A stretch of 64,000 nt of DNA from assembly GCA_013214025.1 (NCBI GenBank), contig JABSRN010000011.1:1-64000 (forward strand), given 5' to 3'. Positions 7,814 through 15,439 of the stretch are shown piece after piece; positions within the stretch are counted from its first letter, which is position 1, and every line of letters starts with the position of its first letter. The notes beneath the pieces are model-generated. The model did no database searches, was not told the DNA's origin, and worked only from the letters and a program-made list of their open reading frames with translations. Origin of the DNA: Polyangiaceae bacterium. Lineage in GTDB: Bacteria; Myxococcota_A; Polyangia; Polyangiales; Polyangiaceae. A program made the translations under genes and the position numbers.

Positions 7814-8974
7814 TCAGATGCCGAGCCGTCGGGCGTAGGCATCCGTGTGAAACGAGCTGTCCCCAAGGGTGAGTTCGGCTACCTTGGCGCGTTTGAGGAA
7901 TAGCCCGATGTCGCTTTCGTCTGTGACGCCGATGCCGCCGTGCAATTGAACGGCTTCGGCCGTTGCCAAGCTGCACAAACGACCCAGTCGGGCCTTTCCG
8001 TGGTGGGCGAGGGACATCCAGTCATCGCGACCTTCGTCGACGCCGCTGTTTGCATCCATCAGTACCGAACGGCTCAGCTCAAGCTCGATGTACCAATGGG
8101 CCATTCGGTGTTTGAGCGCCTGAAAACTCGCGAGTTTCTGGCCGAACTGTTCCCGGGTCCGTAGATGCTCTTGGGTGCGCTCGAACAACTCTGCGGCGAT
8201 GCCCATCATCTCTGCTGCTTGTGCCAAAGCTGCGCGAGCTAATACCTCTTCGAGCACGGTGGCGTGATGGGGCGGCGGGGAAACATCCCCGAGCACCGCG
8301 TTACGCGGCAGCTTGACGTCGTTCAAACGTACGGTGGCGGAGTTGCGCCCGTCGATCAGAGTCGTGCGTGTGAGGTCCACTCCGGGGCTGTCGGCTTTCA
8401 CCAGCAGGATCCCCAAGCTGGGTTCCGATAGGCCCTCGATGTTTGCGCTGACCAGCAGCCAATCGGCAATGTGGCCGTCGATCACGAAGCGCTTCTCGCC
8501 GGACAGGCTGAGCTGGTCGCCTAGCAATTGAGCCACGGTGTCTACGTGCTCCGGGTTGTGGCGCGATCCCTCTTGGTATGCTGTGGCTATCAGTAAATCG
8601 CCGGTGGCGACTTCCGTGAGCAAGGCGCGTTGTCTTTTAGTGCCCAATTCCGTCAGAAGTCGGGAGCTGAGCAGGATGCAGGAAATCATCGGAGTGGCGG
8701 CGAGTTGCCGCCCGCACTGTTCGAGCACGAGGCCGAGCTCCGCCATGCCCCCCAGCTCGCTCTCTGTGCCTGTTGAGTCGCCTGTGTCGTCAGGATCGGT
8801 GTCGAGCCCGAGACAGCCTAGCGTTGCCATTTGGCGCCACAGTTTTCGGGAAAGGCCGTCCGGATCCGCCTCATTTCGTAGGCGGCGATGTTCGGATACC
8901 GGTGAGTTGGCGTGCAGCAAGGCGCGCACGGACCGTCGGAATTCGGTCTGGGTTTCCGTGAGTACGAGGGCCAT
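7814..8974 (-). CDS. Acyl-CoA dehydrogenase, probable non-catalytic subunit
   Basis: The 386-residue protein shows the acyl-CoA dehydrogenase fold: LVLEQCGRQLAATP in the helical N-domain, a beta domain (LSGEKRFVIDG), the FAD-contact helix RTREQFGQKLASFQALKHR and AVQLHGGIGVTDE. The C-terminal region, where catalytic members have a Glu (as in EGT or EGGTSE), reads VAELTLGDSSFHT and lacks it. Paired dehydrogenases of steroid side-chain catabolism (FadE/ChsE type) are alpha2beta2 heteromers with one subunit lacking the catalytic base. The ATG at 8974 shares its first base with the TGA of the preceding dehydrogenase gene (TGATG), which favours coupled synthesis. The heteromer is inferred from family precedent. 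Confidence 0.85.
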   Translation of the reverse strand: MALVLTETQTEFRRSVRALLHANSPVSEHRRLRNEADPDGLSRKLWRQMATLGCLGLDTDPDDTGDSTGTESELGGMAELGLVLEQCGRQLAATPMISCILLSSRLLTELGTKRQRALLTEVATGDLLIATAYQEGSRHNPEHVDTVAQLLGDQLSLSGEKRFVIDGHIADWLLVSANIEGLSEPSLGILLVKADSPGVDLTRTTLIDGRNSATVRLNDVKLPRNAVLGDVSPPPHHATVLEEVLARAALAQAAEMMGIAAELFERTQEHLRTREQFGQKLASFQALKHRMAHWYIELELSRSVLMDANSGVDEGRDDWMSLAHHGKARLGRLCSLATAEAVQLHGGIGVTDESDIGLFLKRAKVAELTLGDSSFHTDAYARRLGI

Positions 8975-10191
8975 CAGTCGGGCATCCCCAAGACGCGTTT
9001 CGCAATAATGTTGAGTTGGATCTCACTGGTACCGCCCTCGATGGAGTTCGCCTTTGAGCGGAGCCAGGCACGGGTGGTCGCCAGATCGCGCGGTTTGTAC
9101 TCGCTGCCGTCCCAGCCGAGTCCTTGGGTGCCGAGGATGCTCATCAACACTTCGTAGCGCTTCTTATTCAGTTCGGTTCCGACGTACTTGAGGATGGCTC
9201 CCGTGCCGCCGACTGTGCCCTCGCGTTTTTCTTCGCCTACCCGCCGTGCGCTGAGGGCCATGGCGGATTGGTCCATCTTGAGCTGGGCGATGCGGAGTCT
9301 CAGCTCGGGATCGGCCAGCGTGCCGTGCTGGAGACCCACGACCTCCTTGGCCAGCTCCAGCATGGATCCGCCGCCCACAGCGGAGCTGCCGCCGAGACTG
9401 GCGGCAGCGCTGCGTTCGTATTGGAGGAGCTTCTTGGCGATGCCCCAGCCGCCGGTGGGCTCTCCGAGCATCTGCGCTTTTGGCACCGTGACGTTTTCGA
9501 AGAAGGTTTCGCAAAAAGGCGACTCGCCGCTGATGAGCCGAATCTTGGAGGTAGAGATCCCCGGGGACTTCATGTCAATCAGCAGAAAGCCGATACCGTC
9601 ATGCTTCTTGGCGTCAGGATCCGTGCGGACGAGGCAAAAAATCCAGTCTGCTCGATCCGCATAGGAGGTCCATAGTTTGGAACCATTGACTAGGTAGTGG
9701 TGTCCCTGATCTTCTGCCCGACACTGCAGGCTAGCGAGATCGGAACCGGCACCGGGCTCGCTATATCCCTGGCACCAACGAACCTGTCCCCGGGCGATCT
9801 TCGGGAGGTGTTCAAGCTTTTGTGTTTCCGAGCCGACCTCCAGCAACACTGGCCCCAGTAGTAGTTGTCCTACGCCGGTGAGGGCGGGGCGTGCGCGCAG
9901 TGCCTTGAGCTCTTGGCGCAATATTTTCGCTTCGGCTCGATTGAGGCCGCCGCCGCCGTACTCCACAGGCCACTCGGGAAGCGTGAAACCCTGCTCAGCC
10001 ATACGGGTCAGCCACAAGCGGGAGTCTTCGCTCTGGTCCGCTTGATCTGAGCCTCCCCAATTGAGCCCCTCGCCGGGGGGCACGGGGCCGCGCATGGACT
10101 GCGGGCACGCATCGGCTAACCACCGTCGTGTGTCCTCGCGAAACGCGTCGAGATCCGCGGGGGGCTCGGGGCTGGTCGGGGGCGAGCTCAT
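8974..10191 (-). CDS. Acyl-CoA dehydrogenase, probable catalytic subunit
   Basis: The 405-residue flavoenzyme introduces an alpha-beta double bond in acyl-CoA thioesters. Visible landmarks: LPEWPVEYGGGGLNRAE, the FAD-contact stretch WCQGYSEPGAGSDLASLQ, WTSYADRADWIFCLVRTD, and a C-terminal NSIEGGTSEIQLNIIAKR that supplies the usual catalytic Glu. This last motif is typical of the catalytic subunits in actinobacterial and proteobacterial steroid-type heteromeric dehydrogenases. The ATG at 10191 is one base after the Rieske oxygenase stop and the gene overlaps the second dehydrogenase, so all three are almost certainly co-transcribed. Its electrons would normally go to ETF, which is not encoded here. 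Confidence 0.9.
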   Translation of the reverse strand: MSSPPTSPEPPADLDAFREDTRRWLADACPQSMRGPVPPGEGLNWGGSDQADQSEDSRLWLTRMAEQGFTLPEWPVEYGGGGLNRAEAKILRQELKALRARPALTGVGQLLLGPVLLEVGSETQKLEHLPKIARGQVRWCQGYSEPGAGSDLASLQCRAEDQGHHYLVNGSKLWTSYADRADWIFCLVRTDPDAKKHDGIGFLLIDMKSPGISTSKIRLISGESPFCETFFENVTVPKAQMLGEPTGGWGIAKKLLQYERSAAASLGGSSAVGGGSMLELAKEVVGLQHGTLADPELRLRIAQLKMDQSAMALSARRVGEEKREGTVGGTGAILKYVGTELNKKRYEVLMSILGTQGLGWDGSEYKPRDLATTRAWLRSKANSIEGGTSEIQLNIIAKRVLGMPD

Positions 10192-10192
10192 T

Positions 10193-11188
10193 TCACGCCT
10201 CGGCGGGGCTGGCGCTCTCTTGGCTATCCGCGGATTTTGCGCTGATGCTCGCTGGATAGAACTGTTTGCACCATCGACGCCAAGAGCCCACAGGTCCGTC
10301 CCCTTGGGCGAGGATGGGATTTTCGATGTAGGATTTGTTCTCCCAGATCGGCATATCCTGTTCGATCTCCTCGGAGACCCGCTGGGAGAGGGCCTGACCC
10401 AAAGCTTCGGTGACGGCGATGTTCTCGTAAACTTTCGGAATAAAGTTGAGACGGATCTCCGTGTACTCTTCGTCGATGGGGGTACGGGTGATCGCGATGC
10501 GGCTCTCTACCTTGCCGTAAAAATAATTCATGCTCAGCCCGAGGCCCCAGAGGGTACGGTTGATGGCCTGGATGAACTTGGCAGATGGCGCGTCCGGGGC
10601 TGGTTTCGTTTCCACGCGGAAGACTGGGCCTTTGCCCTCCGCCTTCACCAACTCGGGAATCAAGTCTTTGTGGACGACTGCGATGTGGGCGGTGTCAAAA
10701 CCGTTCTCCCCGACGTCTTGCACATGCACGCGAACCTTGTAGGTCTTGCGGCCATAGACTCGCCATTCGTCTGGTGGCATCTCGGGCAGCTCGGGGGTCC
10801 AGGTTGGGGCTTCCGCTTTGGAGTCGTAGAAAACGATGACGAGGCCGGCCCACTCAATCACCGGGTAGGTGCGCAACCTCGCTACGGGCAGCCGCTTGGC
10901 GTAGGGCACGTCCACCAGATCGCCGCTTTTGCCGTCGTACTTCCAGGCGTGGAAGGGGCAGCTGATGCAGTCGCCGCTAATTTTTCCGCCGTGACCGAGA
11001 TGCGCGCCCAGATGGGGACAGTGGGCGTCCACGACGATCGCTTGCCCGTCAGCCCCGCGGTAGGCCGCGAGATCTCGTCCAAAGAAGAACAAGGCCTTCG
11101 GTTCGTCTCTGGTCAGATCAGCGGACTCAGCGATGCAAAACCAGCCATTGGGAAACGGGGGGAACGGGTAACGATATCCAGGTGCCAT
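10193..11188 (-). CDS. Rieske non-heme iron oxygenase, KshA/cholesterol-desaturase-like
   Basis: From the ATG at 11188 the product is 331 residues. It has an N-terminal Rieske domain: CPHLGAHLGHGG followed by CISCPFHAWKYDG gives the C-x-H and C-x2-H ligands of the 2Fe-2S cluster. The mononuclear iron site follows in ENGFDTAHIAVVH. The opening YRYPFPPFPNGWFCIA resembles 3-ketosteroid 9-alpha-hydroxylase oxygenase subunits and the DAF-36/Neverland sterol 7-desaturase group. These insert oxygen or a double bond into ring substrates and need a separate reductase, which is not in this window. Upstream in-frame codons to 11374 are rejected because homology begins at this ATG and a promoter lies at 11223-11250. 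It is the first gene of the operon. Confidence 0.85.
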   Translation of the reverse strand: MAPGYRYPFPPFPNGWFCIAESADLTRDEPKALFFFGRDLAAYRGADGQAIVVDAHCPHLGAHLGHGGKISGDCISCPFHAWKYDGKSGDLVDVPYAKRLPVARLRTYPVIEWAGLVIVFYDSKAEAPTWTPELPEMPPDEWRVYGRKTYKVRVHVQDVGENGFDTAHIAVVHKDLIPELVKAEGKGPVFRVETKPAPDAPSAKFIQAINRTLWGLGLSMNYFYGKVESRIAITRTPIDEEYTEIRLNFIPKVYENIAVTEALGQALSQRVSEEIEQDMPIWENKSYIENPILAQGDGPVGSWRRWCKQFYPASISAKSADSQESASPAEA

Positions 11189-11222
11189 GGGGCCTCGTGC
11201 AGTCCGCGGGAGTGAGTAAACG

Positions 11223-11250
11223 GTTATGGTCGGGCCTCTAGCTAGGTCAA
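11223..11250 (-). promoter_or_regulatory. Probable promoter of the catabolic operon
   Basis: On the minus strand a TTGACC -35 box (11250-11245), a 16-bp spacer and a CATAAC -10 box (11228-11223) precede the Rieske ATG at 11188. This gives a short leader of about 28 bases. The -35 box matches 5/6 and the -10 box 4/6 of the sigma-70 consensus. No clear repressor palindrome is visible. Confidence 0.5.
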
Positions 11251-11403
11251 GTAAAACCAGCCGCAGCCGGCTCCTGGGGGTCTGCTGACAAGGAGCGCTA
11301 GTGTCGGCACGGGGGGAGATTCGGGAGGCTGAACCAGCCGGGAGCCAGCTACGGGACAGGCGATATTCATCCACGAGCTGGCCGGTACGGCGGCGACCGT
11401 CGT

Positions 11404-11688
11404 CTAGCGCTTGTCTTCCAGTGCGCTCTCCAGCCGTGCATCGAGCTCGATCGCACCCCCGTCCAGGCTCACGACTTTGTCACGGCTGGACTCCCCGCTG
11501 ACGATCTGGATCGCACTCTTCGGCAATCGGAATGTTTTGGACAGGAAGCGGATCAACTCCTTGTTGCCCCGACCGTCGACAGGGGGCGCAGCGAGGGCGA
11601 TCTCGAGCTTGCCGTTTCGTTCGCCGACAATGCGCGTGACCGATGCTCGAACTTTTATCCAAAGCTTCAGATGATAGGCATCAGACAT
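11404..11688 (-). CDS. DUF167/YggU family protein
   Basis: The 94-residue protein matches the small DUF167 (YggU) fold from end to end: LKLWIKVRASVTRIVGERNGKLEIALAAPPVDG is characteristic, followed by GRGNKELIRFLSKTF and the VSGESSRDKVV loop. The family is widespread in bacteria and archaea and has no established biochemical role. The ATG is at 11688. It stands alone on the minus strand, about 215 bases upstream of the operon's Rieske gene and divergent from the large exported protein; the operon promoter lies between it and the Rieske gene. It is probably a separate transcription unit, though read-through into the operon is possible. Confidence 0.85.
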   Translation of the reverse strand: MSDAYHLKLWIKVRASVTRIVGERNGKLEIALAAPPVDGRGNKELIRFLSKTFRLPKSAIQIVSGESSRDKVVSLDGGAIELDARLESALEDKR

Positions 11689-11956
11689 CGGCGTTTAGCG
11701 GGTGTATCGCGGGGCTGGCCGAGCTGGGGAGATTGGACGGGTGATGGCTTATTCCGCCCCAAGTGTTGGATATGATAGATCAAGTCAGGACCCAGGAGCG
11801 AACCTGCGGGGGAGGGTTGCAGTCAGCAGGAGCGCAGGGGCGGGCGCAGAGCGGCGGCGGACGTCGGGTCTGCCCCAAGACATACGGTGCAGCGGCTACC
11901 GAAGGGCTCGTGCCATACTGGTGAAGTCCGCGCAGGCGGGACTTATGGGAGGGTAC

Positions 11957-14044
11957 ATGTTGCGGCAAATCCGTGGGATTGGTGTGGCAGCTTTGGCTGC
12001 TCTTGGCTTTTGGGCATCTAGCGCGTCAGCGGAACTGACGGACTCTGAGAAGAGTCAGGTGAAGGGCCTCGTTCAACGCGCCGAAGCGCGGAGCGCCTCT
12101 CAATTGCGTTCACTCGTGGCGCGATCCGATCTCACTCCCGCCGAGGTCATGCAACCGTTGGTCGACGGGTTCTCGGAGTTTGCCTTCGACGAACAGCGAG
12201 AAGCATTTGTCGAAGGCCTACTGTTTGGTTCCGGCTCAGCCGCCGCACGTAACTTGCTCACCCCCGGTGTCGTCGCTGGACTGTTGGAGAGAGCCGATAC
12301 TTTGCTCGGCAAGGCCCACAAGGGGCTTGGCGGCTCCGGTGGAGCCAGCGCGCTGGACGAGGCCTTCCGGATCCATCGATTCATTGATGCGAAGATTGCG
12401 AACGCGGGTGTCTCGTCCTTTGACGGACATGATGCCGGCGCTGGAATTCGGGACGATGCATTGCGCCTGGTTGCGTTGAGTTACAAAGACCACTTCGAGA
12501 AGAACCGTCGATTCCTACGCTTGGGGGCTAAGTTGCGCCCTGGCTGGATGGAGCTCCGTGTGCAGGCCTGTCTCGGCCTCGTGGAGATCAGCCGGGGGAT
12601 TTTCGGCCGTCACCAGGTGAGCGAATGGTTGGCACTGGACGGAAGTCGCAGAAGTCTATTCGAACGTCATGGCGTGCTACTGGTTGATGGCGGCACGGCG
12701 AGTGAAGAACGACTGGCGGCGGCCGTGAAGATGTTCGAATCCACGCCCGCGCGTGACACCGACGTCAGCGTTTGGTTGATCAGCAAATCCCTGCTGTCTC
12801 AGATCAGCGCCCAGGGGCGCGTGCTGAGGGCGCGAACTCAGCTTTCTCGCGCACCGGCACCGCTGATTGCCTCTCGTTTTTGGGCGCCGGGAGTGGCACC
12901 GTCGACACCGGATCGGGAGTTAGCTGAGATCGCTCTGTCCTTGGGCACTCTGATCAGTGAGCTCAGTTTGGCGCGCGACGGTGAGTTGCGGCTGGATGCA
13001 ACCGCTGCGGTGGAGCGGGCGCGGACCGAAGGGGCGTCGGCATACCTTTCCCATGCCTTCGCTCGGACGGCGGTTTTCCCGCCAGTGACTGCAGGGAACG
13101 GAGTGCCGGGCGCGACACCGGCGGCGTTGATCTCCTACGCAGTTCAAATGCTACTTGTGGACGCTCCTCGGTCCTTGGATCTCGCTCTGATTCGCGCAGC
13201 CGCGGGTTTCGACGCGCCCTTGAAGCAACTGCTGACGGCGGTAGGCGTGCTGGCGACGGGCCGAGAAAAAGCGAAAACTCTGTCCCTGGGTTCGACGGGC
13301 ACCGGCGGAATTCTCTCGAAGGTCGAGTTCACGGAGTTGACTTTCGACGGCGATCGAGTCCGCAGCTTTCGATTGGGTGACGATCTCTACGTCGTCGGCA
13401 AGGTGAAAGATCGCGTCATCTTGAGAAAAAACGGCGAGGCGCCGTTGGCTCACGAACTGGCTGGCTTCCAACTGGAGACAAGCGAACACGGACCCTGGAC
13501 GAGTCCAAGCGTCGCGTTTGAGCGCTTGTATGGCGGTCCTGAAGCGGGCGTCATCGGGGATGGGCGCTTCGTTTTGGTGGCGCCGGCTCAGGCTGGCGGA
13601 TTCGATAGCGTGGTGGCTGGTGGCACGGCGGCTGATATGAAGATCTCAGCGCAGATCCAGATCGACGCTGGAGGCGGTGGATTGATCGCTAGAACGAGCG
13701 TCGGCCCCAGTAGCTTTGCCGGTGTTGCTCTTAGCCTCAAAGGCGGCGACAAGCCGACCGCGCAGCTGCTGCATGTTGATGGGAAGGCCCGCGCATTTGC
13801 CGTCACCGCGGCGATGGCTATCAAGCCGCCCAAAAAATCCGAGGGCTACCGTCTCACGTTGAAGGTCAAAGATGACAAGGTCACAGCATCGGTGGATGGC
13901 GTGAAGCTGAAGGGAAAATTGGAGCGCCGCCTCTCCGCTGGGAGAGCCGGGTTGTTCGTGATGCCCGGCGGTAAGCTGACAGTGCGCAAATTCAAGAGCT
14001 CGGTGAAGGACACACCCAAGGCCGCGGATACTCCTGAAGGCTGA
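11957..14044 (+). CDS. Large exported protein of unknown function
   Basis: I placed the start at the ATG 11957: a good ribosome binding site (GGGAGGG) lies just upstream and a Sec signal peptide follows at once (MLRQIRGIGVAALAALGFWA, cleavage near SASA-EL). The mature protein of about 670 residues has no family I recognise. Residues roughly 30-450 look mainly alpha-helical. The last 160 residues (from GDGRFVLVAPAQAGGFD to GKLTVRKFKS) look like a beta-sandwich of the concanavalin/laminin-G or DUF1080 type: alternating strands, GGGLIARTS, and the late RAGLFVMPGGKLTVRKF. This suggests a periplasmic or surface binding protein. It is monocistronic and divergent from the DUF167 gene. Confidence 0.7.
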   Translation: MLRQIRGIGVAALAALGFWASSASAELTDSEKSQVKGLVQRAEARSASQLRSLVARSDLTPAEVMQPLVDGFSEFAFDEQREAFVEGLLFGSGSAAARNLLTPGVVAGLLERADTLLGKAHKGLGGSGGASALDEAFRIHRFIDAKIANAGVSSFDGHDAGAGIRDDALRLVALSYKDHFEKNRRFLRLGAKLRPGWMELRVQACLGLVEISRGIFGRHQVSEWLALDGSRRSLFERHGVLLVDGGTASEERLAAAVKMFESTPARDTDVSVWLISKSLLSQISAQGRVLRARTQLSRAPAPLIASRFWAPGVAPSTPDRELAEIALSLGTLISELSLARDGELRLDATAAVERARTEGASAYLSHAFARTAVFPPVTAGNGVPGATPAALISYAVQMLLVDAPRSLDLALIRAAAGFDAPLKQLLTAVGVLATGREKAKTLSLGSTGTGGILSKVEFTELTFDGDRVRSFRLGDDLYVVGKVKDRVILRKNGEAPLAHELAGFQLETSEHGPWTSPSVAFERLYGGPEAGVIGDGRFVLVAPAQAGGFDSVVAGGTAADMKISAQIQIDAGGGGLIARTSVGPSSFAGVALSLKGGDKPTAQLLHVDGKARAFAVTAAMAIKPPKKSEGYRLTLKVKDDKVTASVDGVKLKGKLERRLSAGRAGLFVMPGGKLTVRKFKSSVKDTPKAADTPEG

Positions 14045-14207
14045 GCGACAGATTCGGAGTGGAGGGGTAGGTGACTACTGGTCAACTCTGCATTGACGAG
14101 CGGGTCTTAGCCCGGGCATTTACCGACGGCTTGAACTGGCGCGAGAAACGATGCGAGATATCTCGCCGCCGAACTAGCGAGGCGCAGCGCCGTTGCTATG
14201 CTTGAAT

Positions 14208-14636
14208 ATGCATTCGGAGCCGTCTCGCCAAGGTCTAGCGCCACGTCCACGGGTGCTCGTGGCCAAGCCGGGATTGGACGGTCATGATCGTGGTGCGAAA
14301 ATCGTTGCCCGAGCGCTTCGGGACGCGGGCTTCGAGGTTGTTTATACGGGCTTACATCAGACGCCCGACATGATCGCCAGCGCAGCGATTCAAGAGGACG
14401 TGGATGCCGTGGGGCTGTCCATCATGAGCGGGGCTCACAACACTCTATTTCCAGCGGTGATAGAGGCGCTACAGCGCGCGGGAGCCGATCGGGTGCTTGT
14501 ATTTGGTGGGGGAATCGTCCCCGAGGGCGACATGGCGGGCTTGGAGCGGGCGGGAGTCTCCAAGGTTTTCAAACCTGGAGCTACCTTGGACGAGATCATC
14601 GAATGGGCGAATCTGCACATCGTGCTCCGCGAGTGA
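14208..14636 (+). CDS. B12-binding small subunit of a methylmalonyl-CoA-mutase-type enzyme
   Basis: From the ATG at 14208 the product is 142 residues and consists of a single cobalamin-binding Rossmann domain. The motif DGHDRG (D-x-H-x-x-G) holds the lower axial His ligand, followed by [13 protein letters not shown] (the S-x-L region) and [11 protein letters not shown] (the GG loop). Stand-alone domains of this kind are small subunits of coenzyme-B12 acyl-CoA mutases such as methylmalonyl-CoA mutase. No large catalytic subunit, MeaB GTPase or epimerase is nearby, so it must pair with a subunit encoded elsewhere. A TTG at 14193 would add five residues. A 16-bp perfect palindrome lies 35 bases after its stop. 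Confidence 0.85.
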   Translation: MHSEPSRQGLAPRPRVLVAKPGLDGHDRGAKIVARALRDAGFEVVYTGLHQTPDMIASAAIQEDVDAVGLSIMSGAHNTLFPAVIEALQRAGADRVLVFGGGIVPEGDMAGLERAGVSKVFKPGATLDEIIEWANLHIVLRE

Positions 14637-14671
14637 GTGCAGGGCTGGTCGGCTTGCGGGTCTAGGGATCA

Positions 14672-14687
14672 CGCCCAGCGCTGGGCG
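14672..14687. terminator. 16-bp palindrome CGCCCAGCGCTGGGCG, possible terminator
   Basis: A perfect self-complementary sequence 35 bases after the B12-binding gene. It could form a hairpin in the transcript, but no T-run follows, so an intrinsic terminator is only possible; a protein-binding site is the alternative. Confidence 0.35.
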
Positions 14688-14901
14688 GAGCCCGCGCGCC
14701 CGCGGTAGCGAGGTGTCGCGGCCGCATTGTCGGCCGAATCGGCATGGCGAGGCTGCTTTGGCCATTATCCGTAGGCTCGCCGGAATCAGGCAGTGTCGCG
14801 CGAGCCCACTTTTTGATTGCTTCAGTAAGTGCATCAAATGTTCAGGTATTGAAGTGTGCCGCCAGAAGGTGCTGTTTTTAGCGAGTTTTTGCCTATGGTG
14901 T

Positions 14902-14930
14902 TTGACATTTGGCTGGGCGACCAGTTAGCT
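14902..14930 (+). promoter_or_regulatory. Probable dcw cluster promoter
   Basis: A perfect TTGACA (14902-14907) is followed after 17 bp by TTAGCT (14925-14930), a weak -10 box. Transcription would start near 14937, inside the MraZ box repeats, about 60 bases before mraZ. Confidence 0.55.
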
Positions 14931-14932
14931 TT

Positions 14933-14967
14933 TGGGCACTAAGTGGGAAAGAGTGGGTCCAGGTGGA
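14933..14967 (+). promoter_or_regulatory. MraZ-binding box (TGGG repeats)
   Basis: TGGG occurs at 14933, 14944 and 14954, with a degenerate TGGA at 14964, that is every 10-11 bp on one face of the helix. Direct TGGGN repeats with 10-bp period upstream of mraZ are the known operator of the MraZ repressor in several bacteria. The box overlaps the expected transcription start, which fits autorepression of the cluster. Another TGGG at 14914 is out of register. Confidence 0.75.
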
Positions 14968-14995
14968 TCACCTTTCTATTTGGTGGGCAAAGAAC

Positions 14996-15439
14996 ATGTT
15001 TCGCGGTCAGTTTCTTCACTCGGTCGACCAAAAGGGGCGTACGAGCATGCCTGTACGCTTCCGCGACGCCGTGATGGCCGATGGCGACCAGCGGGTGGTG
15101 GTGACCAAGGCGCCGTTTGATCCCTGTCTTCATGTCTACCCCTTTCGAGCATGGGTCGCTTACGAGGCCAAGATCTCGGAGCTCCCGAGCCATGACCCCA
15201 ACATCGTTCGATTCCGCCGCACGTACATCTCACCTGCCCTCGAAGTGGAAATCGATAAGGCGGGACGGCTCAGACTCTCCGCCGAGTTCCGCGAGCAAGC
15301 GCAGCTCTCCCAGGAGGTGTTGTGGGCAGGCATGGGCAAGATCATCGAGCTCTGGAGCCGCGAGCGATGGGACGAAGCCGTGTCCATGGCAGAGGCAGAC
15401 GCGGCGAGTTACCGCGACACCATTGGAGCGCTCATCTGA
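14996..15439 (+). CDS. mraZ: Transcriptional regulator MraZ
   Basis: From ATG 14996 the product is 147 residues, normal for MraZ. It has the two SpoVT/AbrB-like half domains, each with the D-x3-R signature: SVDQKGRTSMPVRFRD near the N-terminus and IDKAGRLRLSAEFRE in the second half. MraZ binds TGGG repeats upstream of its own gene and represses the dcw cluster; matching repeats lie at 14933-14967. The frame is open upstream to 14909, but homology begins at MFRGQFLHS. The stop overlaps the rsmH start by one base. It is the first gene of the division cluster, the usual position. Confidence 0.93.
   Translation: MFRGQFLHSVDQKGRTSMPVRFRDAVMADGDQRVVVTKAPFDPCLHVYPFRAWVAYEAKISELPSHDPNIVRFRRTYISPALEVEIDKAGRLRLSAEFREQAQLSQEVLWAGMGKIIELWSRERWDEAVSMAEADAASYRDTIGALI

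Larger units (their letters stand above)
14637..14995. other. Intergenic region upstream of the dcw cluster
   Basis: This 359-base gap holds no plausible gene. It contains a 16-bp palindrome near its start, a T-rich stretch around 14875-14890, a TTGACA promoter and the MraZ box repeats, listed separately. Confidence 0.7.

Noticed and set aside
11188-11374. Upstream extension of the Rieske oxygenase by 62 residues
   Set aside because: The extension has no similarity to the family and would contain the predicted promoter.
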